Shown here piece by piece: positions 53,027 through 63,577 of a stretch of 64,000 bases of DNA; within the stretch, counting starts at the first letter, position 1; each line of letters opens with the position of its first letter. Origin of the DNA: Ichthyosporea sp. XGB-2017a (taxonomy: Eukaryota > Opisthokonta > Ichthyosporea); NCBI GenBank assembly GCA_002811675.1, contig PDIM01010337.1, forward strand, positions 153,305-217,304, given 5' to 3'. The translations under genes were made by a program, and so were the position numbers. Under the pieces are notes generated by a model. It searched no databases, was not told the DNA's origin, and saw only the letters and a program-made list of their open reading frames with translations.

Positions 53027-56000
53027 ATGGAGCCAATGCGGAAACTGAACTTCACTCCAGGCTCGTCGGGGAAGAAGAAAAAGTTCCAGAAGGAGATCAC
53101 CAAGGCAAAGGGGAGGGAATCGGGCTGCTCAAAAACAAGTGAAACTTGCTCCTCCCCTGGCGTAGCGAAGTTTGTAAAGTATATAACAACAGATTATATC
53201 CTTCGCAAGAGCTCGGCAAAGAATCTCCAGGATATCACCGTTCTTAATCTTTCCAATACCGCGATATCGTCTTCCAATGCAGAGCAGAAGATCCATTTTA
53301 TTGAGAACCTCAATGAGCTGGTTAATCTAAAAAGTCTTAATTTAAGCGGAAATAAGATTGAGCGAATCGAAAAGTTGAACAAATTGGGGAGTTTAAGGGA
53401 GCTCGATTTGTCCTATAATCAAATTACGAGGATTGAAAATTTGGAAGGTCTGTCTCTCCTGACAAAGCTTTGTTTATCAGGAAATCTGATTGTACGGCTT
53501 CCCGAAAGCACAAATCTCTTTTATCGCAATCTTATTCGCCTTTCCTCGCTTCGCTTGGATCGAAATCAGCTCACAACTCTTCGCGATATTAAGCGCCTGT
53601 CACGATTTGATCAACTAACTTGTCTTACGCTGGAGGGTAATCCATTTACAGAAGAAGCTGTGAGCTACGAAGGTTATGTAATCTTCCATTTGAGCCAGCT
53701 AGATCTCCTCAACGGGCGACCTGTGACTTCCCACGATCGGGAAGGGGCCCGAGGGCGCTACGAACGGGAGGAGTTGCAATTGGCCGGGCGGGAATTGGTC
53801 GTTGCGCATTCGCTTTGTGACGAATTACGCCAGGAGGTTAGCCAGTTGGAGGAGCGTGTAGTCGTGGAGCAGGAGAAAAATACAAGACTAGTGGATAAAA
53901 ATGCAGAGTTATCGGAGGAGAATGAAGTGTTAAAGACGGAGCTGGAAAGTACGAAGGGGCTACTTGCTAAGAAGACCAACCAATTAAGTAAAGCTATGCA
54001 GAAGCATTATGAGTTAGAGCAGGAATTGGCATTTTACAAAATCGATCGTGTGTTCGACCCTGAAAGTGCAGGTCTCGATGGATCCCTGAGCCAGGACCGA
54101 GGCGGTGCTTGTACACAACTGAATGGAACGGGAGTGTTGAATACCAGCGGCGTCTCTATGGCCTCTTCTATGGGCTTCCTGGGGTCGACTGACAAACAAC
54201 CAACAGATGAGGATGAGTTTGGTAATTTAAGCGAATCACCCTACATCGGCAAAGGGAGAATGAGCTTGGAAGGCATGAAAAGGCGAATGGGTGCACAGAC
54301 CACCCCAAAACAAGATTCTGAGCGAGAAGTAATGAATTCTACGGCAATTGCAGACGATAACGTGGCTAGCGGTCAGCAGGCTACGGATCTTGAGCAACAA
54401 ATGGCTCATGAATTGGAAACCATGAAGTCACAGATGAGTAAATTGGAACAAGAACTGGCAAAAGCGAAAGAGGCCGCGAGAGCTGCTCGAAAAGAAAGTG
54501 ATGCTGTGGTGCTGATGCATGCCGAAAATTTGCGCATGGCAGGTTCTGAAGATAGATCCAAAAGAAATACTCTCACAGAGGATAAAGTGAAAGAGAATGA
54601 TTGTGAACAAAGTTTTGAATCGATTGTTTCCGAGCTCGAATATTATCAATTGGCATGCAAAGAAGGGGCCGGTAATGAAATCTCGCAAACGGGGCTTCCT
54701 AGGGAAATTGAACAGAATGATGAAGAGATGCCCCCTACTCCAATGCAGCCAGCGTCATCAGCTGCGGCCGGCCCGCGTAATAAGGACGCTTCGATGTGGA
54801 ACCAGAGTGACTTGGCAATATTGGGAGATAGCATGAAGCTTCTGAAAGCGCGACTGAAAGAAAGTGAAGATGTCATCGAGACTCAAAAAAAAGAGATTGC
54901 ACAACTAAAAGCCACGAATCCTCATGGCACAACCGCTTCGTCTTCCACTCGAGATGCAATGGTCAACCGTGAAAATGCAGTGATGCGTCAAATGGAATGC
55001 CGAAAGGATGATTTTGAAGATGTTATTTCGAAATTGGGTGCAGACGTGAAATTGCTGGAGGAAGAAAAGAGTAGGCTGGAGAACGATGTGCGAGATTTGA
55101 GAATTAAAGAAAAAAAAGTGTTTGCCGACATTGAAGCTAAGAAAAAGATTAATACTAGCTTTCAGCGTAATGGAAGTGCTGACGTAAATGAAATCGTGGT
55201 TATGGATAGGAACGCGGAATTGATACATGTGAATGACGAGATACTAACACGTACTATGCAAATGAAACAGTTAACGCGCGACCTTGAGCTTCTTTCAAAA
55301 GAGAGAGATCAGCTTGATGGATTTGTTCACAGCGAGGAAACGCGATATGCGGATCTTACGAAAGAAATTAATGCTTTGCAAGGTCGGCTGGGTGAAGTTT
55401 CATCTATATTGGACAAGAAAGAGTCTGATTTAGCTCGCGTTTCATCTCTGTGTGAGACAAAGCTTCATGATTTGAAAGAGCTTGATGTAGAATTGGATTG
55501 CAAAATCAATAACATATTGACCAACGAAGGGCGACTTCGTGATATGGAAGAAAATGCAGAGCTCCTGCGTGTGCAACAAACGGAAATATCCGTTGACATG
55601 GAAAACAAGAAGAGAGAAGCTGAGAGATATGGGAATCAGGCGCAGAGTTTGAGAAAAGAAATTTTAGAAATGGAAAAGATTGCAGATAGACACAATGGCA
55701 TTATTTTAGACAGTGAACGGCAAGCAGAAGAGGCTCAGCAACAGCTTCAAAATGTAAAAAAAGAGCATGAAGAAACAAATGCAAAAGTCGAAAGTGCTCT
55801 GAACCATCTAAATGAAGTCCAGGCTCAGTTGAAAGAGCTTGAATATGAAGCCAAAAATGAGAAAGCAAGTTTCGAGAATGCTCAAACAGTTATAAAGCGA
55901 CTAGGAGATGAAAGAGAGAACATTACTGCAGATATCGATAGACTTAATGTCGAAAGGAGTTCTCTCGAGAAAAAGGTTAGCGATTTGAATGAGAAAATCG

Positions 56001-58867
56001 ATCAACGAGAGCTATTAACCAAAGAAATAGAAAAACTGAAGGAGAAGAAGGAAAATTTTGAGCGTGAAATTTTAGATAACAAAGCCCGTGATAAAGAGTT
56101 ATCCGTTAAAATGGCGCTAGCTGAATACCTTTCTCGAGGTGATTCTGAAGGCAATGCTCCCTGCACCGATGATGAACGGTACTTTAGCTCCCTTTTTGGG
56201 TCGTCTTCGAATATGTTATCTGAGTCCGTTGGTGATACTGAAAAAGCTAAAGATTCAAGCCATTGCAAAAGAATAGAGTCGGATGTCAGCAAGAGCGAAT
56301 ATGAACTTGGTTCTGTAGTAAAAACAAAAAGTGACCCTGTTCTATCTCTTGATGCTGACAATGGCACAACCGAGAAGCAACAGCTAACGGAACAGCTTAA
56401 TATTCTTGAGGCCAGTGTCAACAAAAAGCGCCACGAGCTCGACCAATTGAATATGCAGCTGGATCAACTGAATTTTATTGAGCAGCAAATCGCGGATAAA
56501 AAGTCTGAGCTGGAAGTGCTGGAGCGTGATCGAACGCATGCTCAGCCATCAGCTGGTGAATTCGATCCAGTATCATCTAATTTATATTCTGCGAAGATGA
56601 GCAAAGAACTGGCTGAGCAAACATATAGGGAAATAGTGGACCAAAAAGAACAACTTGCTATGCTATGCGGTCTGTACCAAAATCTTCTGATACGATACAA
56701 TAAGGACTTACTGGACAGAAAGGGCCCACATACCCTTGACGAGTCTATTTCTGATTTTATGATTACAGGGACAGATGAACTAAAGACTGTTTATGAACAC
56801 GTTTTCGGGAAGCAAAAAGAAAAGTCGTACGAATTACTAAAAGAACTTACTAGTGGCGCTCTTAAAACTCGTTCTTCGGAAAAAGAAAACCCGTCCAAGA
56901 ATTCAGAAGATCTGTTACCTGAAATTTTAGCACATATTCAGGGGTTGAAAGCGATGTTGATAAAGGAAAAAGATCACCCAGAAGTTTCTTCCGAGAATAC
57001 CAATCCGGAGGGAGAGGACAACAAATTTGGTGACCATACTATACAGCTAACGGTGCAAGAAGCTGAAAAGCTTGTATCCGACTTGTGCTGCGTCAAAAAG
57101 CGTGTTTTGGAAGATTCTCAAACTCTAAAAGCACTTCAAAATGAAGCTTTCAGCTTGTCCTCCGACTTTGAAGTTCTAAAGTCGGTAAGTGTTCCTAAGT
57201 ACTTCTCATTTAGTACACAGCATTCTGAATCGATAGCAAAAAAAAATCGTAAGGGCAATGATATAACCAGCCCAGGCAATGTGCTAGGTGAGATTAATAG
57301 CAAAATTAATCAGCTAATGAACAGCTCGTCATACAGTGGGGTGAACAAATCAAAGCTTCTGCTTGAAGAAGCAATGGAAGTTCTCCGAAGTGATTTGATT
57401 GCTCAATATGATGATATTGTGATTCGAATAGATTGTTCATTGCAGAGACTAACAGGCGTCCAAGAGAAGGGGGCCAGTGGAAAAGGCAATGGTATGGGCT
57501 TTGTGCCGCTATCATCATCATCATCAATGGCCGATGCCCGATATTCAACATTTGTGGCTGCGGGGGCCTTGGACTTTTCCTCGATTGGTCGCGGTCCTAG
57601 TGGTAGTGGCGGAAAATCGTCTGGTATAATGACATTGGATAGTGCTGACACGTTGCGTAAGAAAATGGAAGTTCTAATGAACAGTTTGAATGACATTGAA
57701 GCAAAGAGCACGGCTAGTACAGAATGCGCTAAAGAGAGCTATTTAGAGGCAATGAAAGATAACAAGGAGTTAAAACAAGACGTAGAAAACATGGAGTTTC
57801 AGGCGAATTTGCTGAAAAAAGATATATCGAACTACAAAGTAACTGTCAAACAACTAGAGGAGCATGTTACGTCTTTGAAGGATGAGAAATTGCAGTTGCG
57901 AAATAGCCTAAAGAATGTACTCGCACTAAAAGCTGAAGATGCTGAAAGACTCAATGCAAGAGGTGACTGGGGAACTTCTTTTCAGCAAGGACCAAAAGAC
58001 GTTGCTGATATGGGAACAAATACAAGCCACTCTAATTCAAAGGACTTGGGTGTAGTTCGTGAGCACGTAAAATCCATTCGAGAGGGGCACATTGACACCA
58101 TTGCCGAACTGCAACGCCAACTGATGGAAATGTCGTTTAGTGAGAAGAAATTGACTACCGCATATAGAAAAGAAATTAGCTCGCTGGTTCGAGTTTACGA
58201 AGGAAAAGTAGAATCTTTGACTGGACAATGCTCGCGATTGAGAGAATTCCTTGAAGATGAGCGAAAAGTGTTTGCTAAAGAGCTATTATATAGGGATACA
58301 CAGTTCAAAGAATTGCAAGCGTGCCTTTCAAAACAATCGGCGAACTTCAATGGAAATAGAACATCCAGCCATTGCAGCGTCCCAACATCCACCAAGGAAT
58401 GGCGTCGGCTTGTAGGACTTCTCAATGATGCAATAGCCCACCGGGACGAAGTGAAGCGTTATCTTGTGAATGATGTGCCTCTGAATCACCAAGAAAGGCT
58501 TGAGTATCACCTACTTAAAGACGAAGCAGAAACGACAGATGAAGAACTAAAGTTCTTGATTAGTAAATGTGAGCGACTGTCAACTACTGCTGTCGAATCC
58601 AGAAACAAAGAGTCAGATTTTTCCATTGGCGATAACCGGTACTCTCCATCAAGTTGCAATACCGCCAGAACTAAACATGGAACTCTAAATATCGGAACTG
58701 GAATGAATGACGCTATCCATGCCCGCAAATGGCAGAGGAAGGCTTGTGGCCCCGATGCCGAAGACCCCGAAAAAGAGTCCCCGTCCAGTCATGACATACG
58801 TCTCAATATGGTGGACGGAGACCCTATGCACTCATTTTCTGCCTCTTCGGTTAGCTCCTCTAGCTAG
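53027..58867 (+). CDS. CNTRL: Centriolin (CEP110)-like LRR and coiled-coil protein
   Basis: Mother-centriole/subdistal-appendage and cytokinesis protein in animals. 1946 residues in one exon. Leucine-rich repeats at about 67-228 (LKSLNLSGNKIERIEKLNKL, LRELDLSYNQITRIENLEGL, LSSLRLDRNQLTTLRDIKRL), closed by IFHLSQLDLLNGRPVTSHDR, which aligns directly with animal centriolin. The diagnostic YELEQELAFYKID follows at about 330, and then SPYIGKGR at about 401. The rest is long coiled coil with Ser/Thr-rich breaks, and the C-terminal 100 residues are Ser-rich. The human protein is about 2325 residues, so this one is shorter. Together with ODAD2, CFAP20 and the channel it points to a ciliated cell. 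Confidence 0.93.
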   Translation: MEPMRKLNFTPGSSGKKKKFQKEITKAKGRESGCSKTSETCSSPGVAKFVKYITTDYILRKSSAKNLQDITVLNLSNTAISSSNAEQKIHFIENLNELVNLKSLNLSGNKIERIEKLNKLGSLRELDLSYNQITRIENLEGLSLLTKLCLSGNLIVRLPESTNLFYRNLIRLSSLRLDRNQLTTLRDIKRLSRFDQLTCLTLEGNPFTEEAVSYEGYVIFHLSQLDLLNGRPVTSHDREGARGRYEREELQLAGRELVVAHSLCDELRQEVSQLEERVVVEQEKNTRLVDKNAELSEENEVLKTELESTKGLLAKKTNQLSKAMQKHYELEQELAFYKIDRVFDPESAGLDGSLSQDRGGACTQLNGTGVLNTSGVSMASSMGFLGSTDKQPTDEDEFGNLSESPYIGKGRMSLEGMKRRMGAQTTPKQDSEREVMNSTAIADDNVASGQQATDLEQQMAHELETMKSQMSKLEQELAKAKEAARAARKESDAVVLMHAENLRMAGSEDRSKRNTLTEDKVKENDCEQSFESIVSELEYYQLACKEGAGNEISQTGLPREIEQNDEEMPPTPMQPASSAAAGPRNKDASMWNQSDLAILGDSMKLLKARLKESEDVIETQKKEIAQLKATNPHGTTASSSTRDAMVNRENAVMRQMECRKDDFEDVISKLGADVKLLEEEKSRLENDVRDLRIKEKKVFADIEAKKKINTSFQRNGSADVNEIVVMDRNAELIHVNDEILTRTMQMKQLTRDLELLSKERDQLDGFVHSEETRYADLTKEINALQGRLGEVSSILDKKESDLARVSSLCETKLHDLKELDVELDCKINNILTNEGRLRDMEENAELLRVQQTEISVDMENKKREAERYGNQAQSLRKEILEMEKIADRHNGIILDSERQAEEAQQQLQNVKKEHEETNAKVESALNHLNEVQAQLKELEYEAKNEKASFENAQTVIKRLGDERENITADIDRLNVERSSLEKKVSDLNEKIDQRELLTKEIEKLKEKKENFEREILDNKARDKELSVKMALAEYLSRGDSEGNAPCTDDERYFSSLFGSSSNMLSESVGDTEKAKDSSHCKRIESDVSKSEYELGSVVKTKSDPVLSLDADNGTTEKQQLTEQLNILEASVNKKRHELDQLNMQLDQLNFIEQQIADKKSELEVLERDRTHAQPSAGEFDPVSSNLYSAKMSKELAEQTYREIVDQKEQLAMLCGLYQNLLIRYNKDLLDRKGPHTLDESISDFMITGTDELKTVYEHVFGKQKEKSYELLKELTSGALKTRSSEKENPSKNSEDLLPEILAHIQGLKAMLIKEKDHPEVSSENTNPEGEDNKFGDHTIQLTVQEAEKLVSDLCCVKKRVLEDSQTLKALQNEAFSLSSDFEVLKSVSVPKYFSFSTQHSESIAKKNRKGNDITSPGNVLGEINSKINQLMNSSSYSGVNKSKLLLEEAMEVLRSDLIAQYDDIVIRIDCSLQRLTGVQEKGASGKGNGMGFVPLSSSSSMADARYSTFVAAGALDFSSIGRGPSGSGGKSSGIMTLDSADTLRKKMEVLMNSLNDIEAKSTASTECAKESYLEAMKDNKELKQDVENMEFQANLLKKDISNYKVTVKQLEEHVTSLKDEKLQLRNSLKNVLALKAEDAERLNARGDWGTSFQQGPKDVADMGTNTSHSNSKDLGVVREHVKSIREGHIDTIAELQRQLMEMSFSEKKLTTAYRKEISSLVRVYEGKVESLTGQCSRLREFLEDERKVFAKELLYRDTQFKELQACLSKQSANFNGNRTSSHCSVPTSTKEWRRLVGLLNDAIAHRDEVKRYLVNDVPLNHQERLEYHLLKDEAETTDEELKFLISKCERLSTTAVESRNKESDFSIGDNRYSPSSCNTARTKHGTLNIGTGMNDAIHARKWQRKACGPDAEDPEKESPSSHDIRLNMVDGDPMHSFSASSVSSSS

Positions 58868-59295
58868 TTCGCGTGAATAAGGAGGCAGTCACAGCTGAAG
58901 TTCAAGAATTCCCAACAAGTGCACATCATACACACCTTTCCAATGTATATACTGTAATAATAACACCAGCAGAGGACTCTTGGTCTTGGTCTTGGTCTTA
59001 CTCCTCCCAAAGTGTTGGGACTTGGGAGAGTGGCCTTGCCTTGACAGAACCCATTAACCCTAAATAATAAATTGACTTGCATCAATTATCAATGGAAATT
59101 GCTATTTATTTCCCTATTGGACTTTTAGTTTATTTGTTCACCTTGATTTGCATTTTGTGTATTTTTTTTCCGCAAAGTAAGTGAAAGGAATCAACTACCC
59201 TCCCCACCCCCCTCCCACCAAAAAAAAAATAAGATCGTGTGTGTGTGTGGAATCTCGCTTTGAAAAGCTGAACCACCTGATTTAATGCTGATAAA
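58868..59295. other. Intergenic between centriolin and DUF202 gene
   Basis: 428 bp. Has a short TCTTGG tandem (58978-59000), an AATAAA near 59066 and a promoter-like CT/GT-rich segment (59200-59250 with TGTGTGTGTGTGG). No coding ORF recognised. Confidence 0.4.
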
Positions 59296-59739
59296 ATGAA
59301 CAACTCTGCGGCTTCAAGGAACCAACAACAAGAAGATTCTCCTTTGCTCCTGGACGGGGAGCAGAACTCTAACATTTCTGCAGGGCCTACTCGACGAATG
59401 ACCTTCTTAAATGATCGCAAGGTGCCCAACACGGGATCCACAGCTAGAGACTATCTCGCTTTGGAGAGGACTTATTTGGCCTGGCTTCGCACGGCCTTGT
59501 CCTTATCTGGGGCGGGACTGGGCTTCCTCAAGTTTGAGATCTTCTCTGTGGGCGTGTCCTTTCTCCTCCTTGGGCTGGTCACACTATACTATGGTGTGGA
59601 GAGGTACTTCCATGTCATGCAGATGCTCGAAAATGATCAGTTCGTTGTGAGTAAAAAAGCTGCCACGATTGTCTCCCTCCTTTCTTTTGCGGCCATCCTT
59701 GGGGCAACGGGTGCTATCCTATTCTCCTCAAAACACTAA
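59296..59739 (+). CDS. DUF202-family three-helix membrane protein
   Basis: 147 residues. The N-terminal 45 residues are polar (acidic dileucine-like SPLLLDGE). The DUF202 motif follows at about 50-70: TARDYLALERTYLAWLRTAL. Three hydrophobic segments come next: SLSGAGLGFLKF, GVSFLLLGLVTLYYGVERYF and ATIVSLLSFAAILGATGAILF. DUF202 proteins include the fungal VTC1 polyphosphate-polymerase subunit and YidH, but the family role is broad and I assign no function. Vacuolar membrane is a guess only. Confidence 0.88.
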   Translation: MNNSAASRNQQQEDSPLLLDGEQNSNISAGPTRRMTFLNDRKVPNTGSTARDYLALERTYLAWLRTALSLSGAGLGFLKFEIFSVGVSFLLLGLVTLYYGVERYFHVMQMLENDQFVVSKKAATIVSLLSFAAILGATGAILFSSKH

Positions 59740-59902
59740 TTTAGCTACAGCCTTGCATGGCATTGTCAATTTCCTATGGTGCATCTTTTATTGTTCTGCA
59801 TTTCACCTCCACGTAAGTCAAGCACGGTCTCAAACATCAATACTCCTCACGCACACACATGTTCATGTCCTCGGCCTCGATCTGCCCAGAGCCTGTCCCT
59901 CT

Positions 59903-62900
59903 TCAGTCTTTTTTCATGTTAAAGTACCCGTCAGCCTCTGGGAAGCGTTGTGCATCATAATCTCGGTCTGAGCTCAATCTGTCTCTGATATCTCTTCGCA
60001 ACTGGTCATGGAAAGCCTGCTCCAAGGCCTCGTCACGAGTCTCCCCATTGCTGGTACCAGCTCCACTTTCATCGTCGTTTCCGCTGACCACTCCAGTTGC
60101 CCGTCTGGCTTCAGAAAGAGCGTTCGGCACAAAGTTACGAACGCGATGAATTACATCTCCTCCCAATGCTGGATTTCCTGCTCTCCCCCATGCAGAGAAA
60201 GACGAGCCCGAGGCCTGCTGCTCTTCTTGCCCGTTCTTTACTTTCCCTTTGGCATTAGCTTTATGCGCAGTTTCAATTTCGCTACTGCTGCTCGTATCCC
60301 GCTCCTCGCCGTTTTCCAGCTTCTGCCTTTTGCTCCGGGTGCTTGCATCGGAGTCACGACGTTGTTCTTTTCCTGTGCCCTTGTCATGTGGTGGTTTTCG
60401 AGAAGAGGAAGAAGATGAAGGTGAGTCACAGCCTCCGCCCATATTTCCGTTCCGGTATGCATCACTGAAGGGGCGCTGAATGGGTGCCGACCCTTCCCGG
60501 TGTTTTCGCGCAATTTTACTTTGCTTCTTTTCGTCCCTTGCAATTGTCTGTTTCCAGAACTTACGCTCACCCTCTGGAATCCCCTCTTGCCAGCTACTTG
60601 AAGATTCATTTTGACCACGGTTTCTGTCTTCATCCAAATCCACGAGCAAATCTAAGTCGTCAACTTCATCAGATGAACTTCCATCACCTCTGTCATTTGC
60701 TGCTGCATTACTCATGGTCCCGGAGAGTGTGGACGGTCTAGTACTGGGCCCATTAGAGTTTGCCTCAACACTAGCTACAGGTCTTTGTCTTGCGCTTCCC
60801 GAGCGAGCACTGCTTGTTCGAGACCCACGAGCAGGATTACTTCCATCCCGATATTCAATAAAGCGGTCGACTTCCGAAAATGGGTGCAGTTCATATTCCT
60901 CTCCGAAGTATCGCTGATGGATTGGAAGAAGTAAATCTGTAAATATGTCTCGGAAACAAAATGAGGCCATTGCTTCCCCTAGATTATCTTCAATTGCCCA
61001 GTTAAATGCCAAATTACAGTATTCTCTTGCAGCCTCCATATTATCCACCAGGCTTCGACGAAGAAGCTCAACATAATACGCCAGAAACTGCCGTACCAAG
61101 GCACGCATGCGCTCCGGAAATGCAGCCGAAGTTACAGACGCACGCTCGCCCATGTTGTGATAGTCCTCAGCCATTCTCACAATTGCGTGGGCATAATGTC
61201 TAACCAGACGTTTTAGTGTGCGCCTCAAAGACACCGTTCTTCGCACTGGAAGATCCGATTGGCGCCCAACATACAAATACGAATAAACTTCTCTTGCAAA
61301 AACACGTTGGAATTCTCGTGGGGTATTCTCCCGCACGTCTTCATCAATGTTGTCCAGGCCTGTGTAAACCCACTCTTCTAGGATAGAAAGGCCCCTGGTT
61401 AGGTGGCTGATATCACCACCAGATACTAGCGCAACAAGGTCTGGGACAGTTAAATAAGCAGAAGAGCGCACCACTAGATCGCTTATAAGTGTTGTCGTTT
61501 CTTCTTCTCCGTCTTCCTGTCCGATATTCAACTGACCCATTAATTGATCAACAGTTACACGGGAACCATTTCCTAGTCCACCGACAATCATTCGCATAGC
61601 ATCGCTGAACACACGGCCAAGGTTTTCTTGCTCCTCCTCAAATTCCTCGTCACCCTCATCCACTGCATCGTTTGCTCTTCCTTGTGCTCTTCCCCCGCCA
61701 GTAGCAGCAGCAGTGTTGGGCGCAGGAGAGGTCCCGCCACCGAAAAGACTCCCCACCACCGTCTGCACCATGTTTTCCAAGCCACCAGACATGCCCGACA
61801 ACATGCTCGCAATATTAGGATTAGGCGATGTTGTGTTGCTGCTCTGCCTGTTGTTCGTTGCACCCGCCATACCAGTACCAGCTGACGGGGTGTTTCTTTG
61901 TCCCCCTGGTGAAATCGCACTACCACTACCACCGCTTCCAGCCATTTGTTGTCCGGGTGTGGATGGAGGAGGTCTGGGCTGGCCTTGCTGTTGCTGTTGA
62001 TGAGAGTTCATATTATTCATGATTGCCTGAACATACGGATTGTTTTCCACTTCAAAGCCGCCATCAGCATTGATTTGTACAGGGACCGAATGGATTTCCA
62101 ACTGCACTTGAGGGCCTTGGCCTTCAGCCAGAGTGTCGAACATAGCATCCCGGGCTGCATTGTCCACAGCTCCAGCAAGCTGGGCGGGCACAGAACCAGC
62201 ACCAGCTGATCCACCAGGGATCGTATACTGCTGCATGGTCTGCTGAACCACCGATCGGATCCCCACTGGTCCCCGTCGCGATGCATCATCACCATTGCCC
62301 TCTCTGGTGGCCCCGGGCCGTGGCGAGGCAGGTTCATTGGCAGTTGGGGAGGGCTCCCACACACTCGTACCCACCACCCCGGGGACAACATTTCTGCACG
62401 CGGTCACATAGTAATGCATCACTTCCGCCAAGTAATGAATCTCCCCCTGAAGCACACGCCGCTGCTCATCTGTCATGCGACTTTCTAAATCTTCCGGGTT
62501 GCTCAGAATCCGACCAATTCGATCCATTTCCCGCGCTACAGACCGCTGTTGGGCCGCTAAACGCACCAGCATATTCCCAATCTGCCTCACATTAGCCCCA
62601 TCAGTCACCTCAGTCGCCGGGGCAGACGCTGCAGGCCGGTCGGGCCTGGGTGGACTCTGCCCTCCTCTCCTGCTCGCCCCACTTCGCGCCTCCATGCCCC
62701 CGTCTAGCAATCTCTGACACTCCGCAATGTTATTATCAATCATAGCCACCCGCGCATTGAACATGGTCTGCCCCCGCACCTGCAAGGGCTCTCGATTTAC
62801 CAGATATGGCCCAAAGAGGGGCTCATAGGAAGCCATGCTATCCGGGAGACCATTACCCCTCCCTCCTCCTCCTCCTCCACTCCCACCAGCCTGGCCTCCA

Positions 62901-63577
62901 CTGCTGCTTGTAGTCCCCCCAGCTGCTCCTCCAGGCCCCATAACATTCACACTCGCCGTGGCCGTCACTGGCCCTCCTACTCCTCCTGGCGCCCCTCCTC
63001 GGAACAGCCCCCCCAGGAGATTCTGCACCAGTTGAGTGGCTGCACGGGTGGCCTCTTCACCTGCCCCTCCAATCCCTCCTGCTCCTCCTCCTGCTCCTCC
63101 TCCCCCAATATCAATCGACCCCAACACAATGGGCTGTCCTGCACCTCCCCCAAGACCACTACCTCCCCCTACAGGCCTCGTCTCAAACCGGATCCCTCCT
63201 CCTGCTCCTCCTCCTCCATGCCCCCCCCCTGCAGGTGCTGTTCCTGCCCCTGCACTACTACTCCTCCCCCCTCCTCCTCCACTGGGCCTTAGTTTCTGCA
63301 CCATATGCACCACGTGTCCATCCCTCACCTGGTAGTGGGCCAGTGGCAGTTCATCCTTCAGCACCTTCCCGTGGAATATCAATTTCTGCAGGTGGGGCTC
63401 AGGCACCCCCCCTCCTCCTCCCTCCTCTCCTCCGCCGTGTTGCTCGTACAGCAGCTGCTTCAGGTCCCCCACCAGCACCTCCTCCACTCCCTTCCCCTCC
63501 ACTCTCTCTCCCTTCCGTAGATTAACACTGTACACGTGCGAGTCAAGCGTCTTCACCGTAACAGTAAACCCTGCCAT
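59903..63577 (-). CDS. BAG6: BAG6/Scythe-like ubiquitin-like chaperone
   Basis: Holdase that in animals hands tail-anchored and mislocalised proteins to TRC40 or to degradation. 1224 residues from ATG 63577 (MAGFTVTVKTLDSHVY); upstream in-frame codons lack an ATG. An N-terminal ubiquitin-like domain (about 1-105, LQKLIFHGKVLKDELPLAHY) carries a Gly-rich insertion. Long Gly/Ala/Ser-rich low-complexity regions follow, then the central BAG6 domain (about 700-960, DISHLTRGLSILEEWVYTGL, then RRSLVDNMEAAREYCNLAFN). The C-terminal end is LEQAFHDQLRRDIRDRLSSD with YDAQRFPEADGYF, which aligns with the animal BAG6 end (BAG-like). Overlapping plus-strand frames reflect its high GC. Confidence 0.93.
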   Translation of the reverse strand: MAGFTVTVKTLDSHVYSVNLRKGERVEGKGVEEVLVGDLKQLLYEQHGGGEEGGGGGVPEPHLQKLIFHGKVLKDELPLAHYQVRDGHVVHMVQKLRPSGGGGGRSSSAGAGTAPAGGGHGGGGAGGGIRFETRPVGGGSGLGGGAGQPIVLGSIDIGGGGAGGGAGGIGGAGEEATRAATQLVQNLLGGLFRGGAPGGVGGPVTATASVNVMGPGGAAGGTTSSSGGQAGGSGGGGGGRGNGLPDSMASYEPLFGPYLVNREPLQVRGQTMFNARVAMIDNNIAECQRLLDGGMEARSGASRRGGQSPPRPDRPAASAPATEVTDGANVRQIGNMLVRLAAQQRSVAREMDRIGRILSNPEDLESRMTDEQRRVLQGEIHYLAEVMHYYVTACRNVVPGVVGTSVWEPSPTANEPASPRPGATREGNGDDASRRGPVGIRSVVQQTMQQYTIPGGSAGAGSVPAQLAGAVDNAARDAMFDTLAEGQGPQVQLEIHSVPVQINADGGFEVENNPYVQAIMNNMNSHQQQQQGQPRPPPSTPGQQMAGSGGSGSAISPGGQRNTPSAGTGMAGATNNRQSSNTTSPNPNIASMLSGMSGGLENMVQTVVGSLFGGGTSPAPNTAAATGGGRAQGRANDAVDEGDEEFEEEQENLGRVFSDAMRMIVGGLGNGSRVTVDQLMGQLNIGQEDGEEETTTLISDLVVRSSAYLTVPDLVALVSGGDISHLTRGLSILEEWVYTGLDNIDEDVRENTPREFQRVFAREVYSYLYVGRQSDLPVRRTVSLRRTLKRLVRHYAHAIVRMAEDYHNMGERASVTSAAFPERMRALVRQFLAYYVELLRRSLVDNMEAAREYCNLAFNWAIEDNLGEAMASFCFRDIFTDLLLPIHQRYFGEEYELHPFSEVDRFIEYRDGSNPARGSRTSSARSGSARQRPVASVEANSNGPSTRPSTLSGTMSNAAANDRGDGSSSDEVDDLDLLVDLDEDRNRGQNESSSSWQEGIPEGERKFWKQTIARDEKKQSKIARKHREGSAPIQRPFSDAYRNGNMGGGCDSPSSSSSSRKPPHDKGTGKEQRRDSDASTRSKRQKLENGEERDTSSSSEIETAHKANAKGKVKNGQEEQQASGSSFSAWGRAGNPALGGDVIHRVRNFVPNALSEARRATGVVSGNDDESGAGTSNGETRDEALEQAFHDQLRRDIRDRLSSDRDYDAQRFPEADGYFNMKKD

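Noticed and set aside
62835-63525. Several Pro-rich plus-strand ORFs
   Set aside because: Antisense of the glycine-rich region of BAG6.
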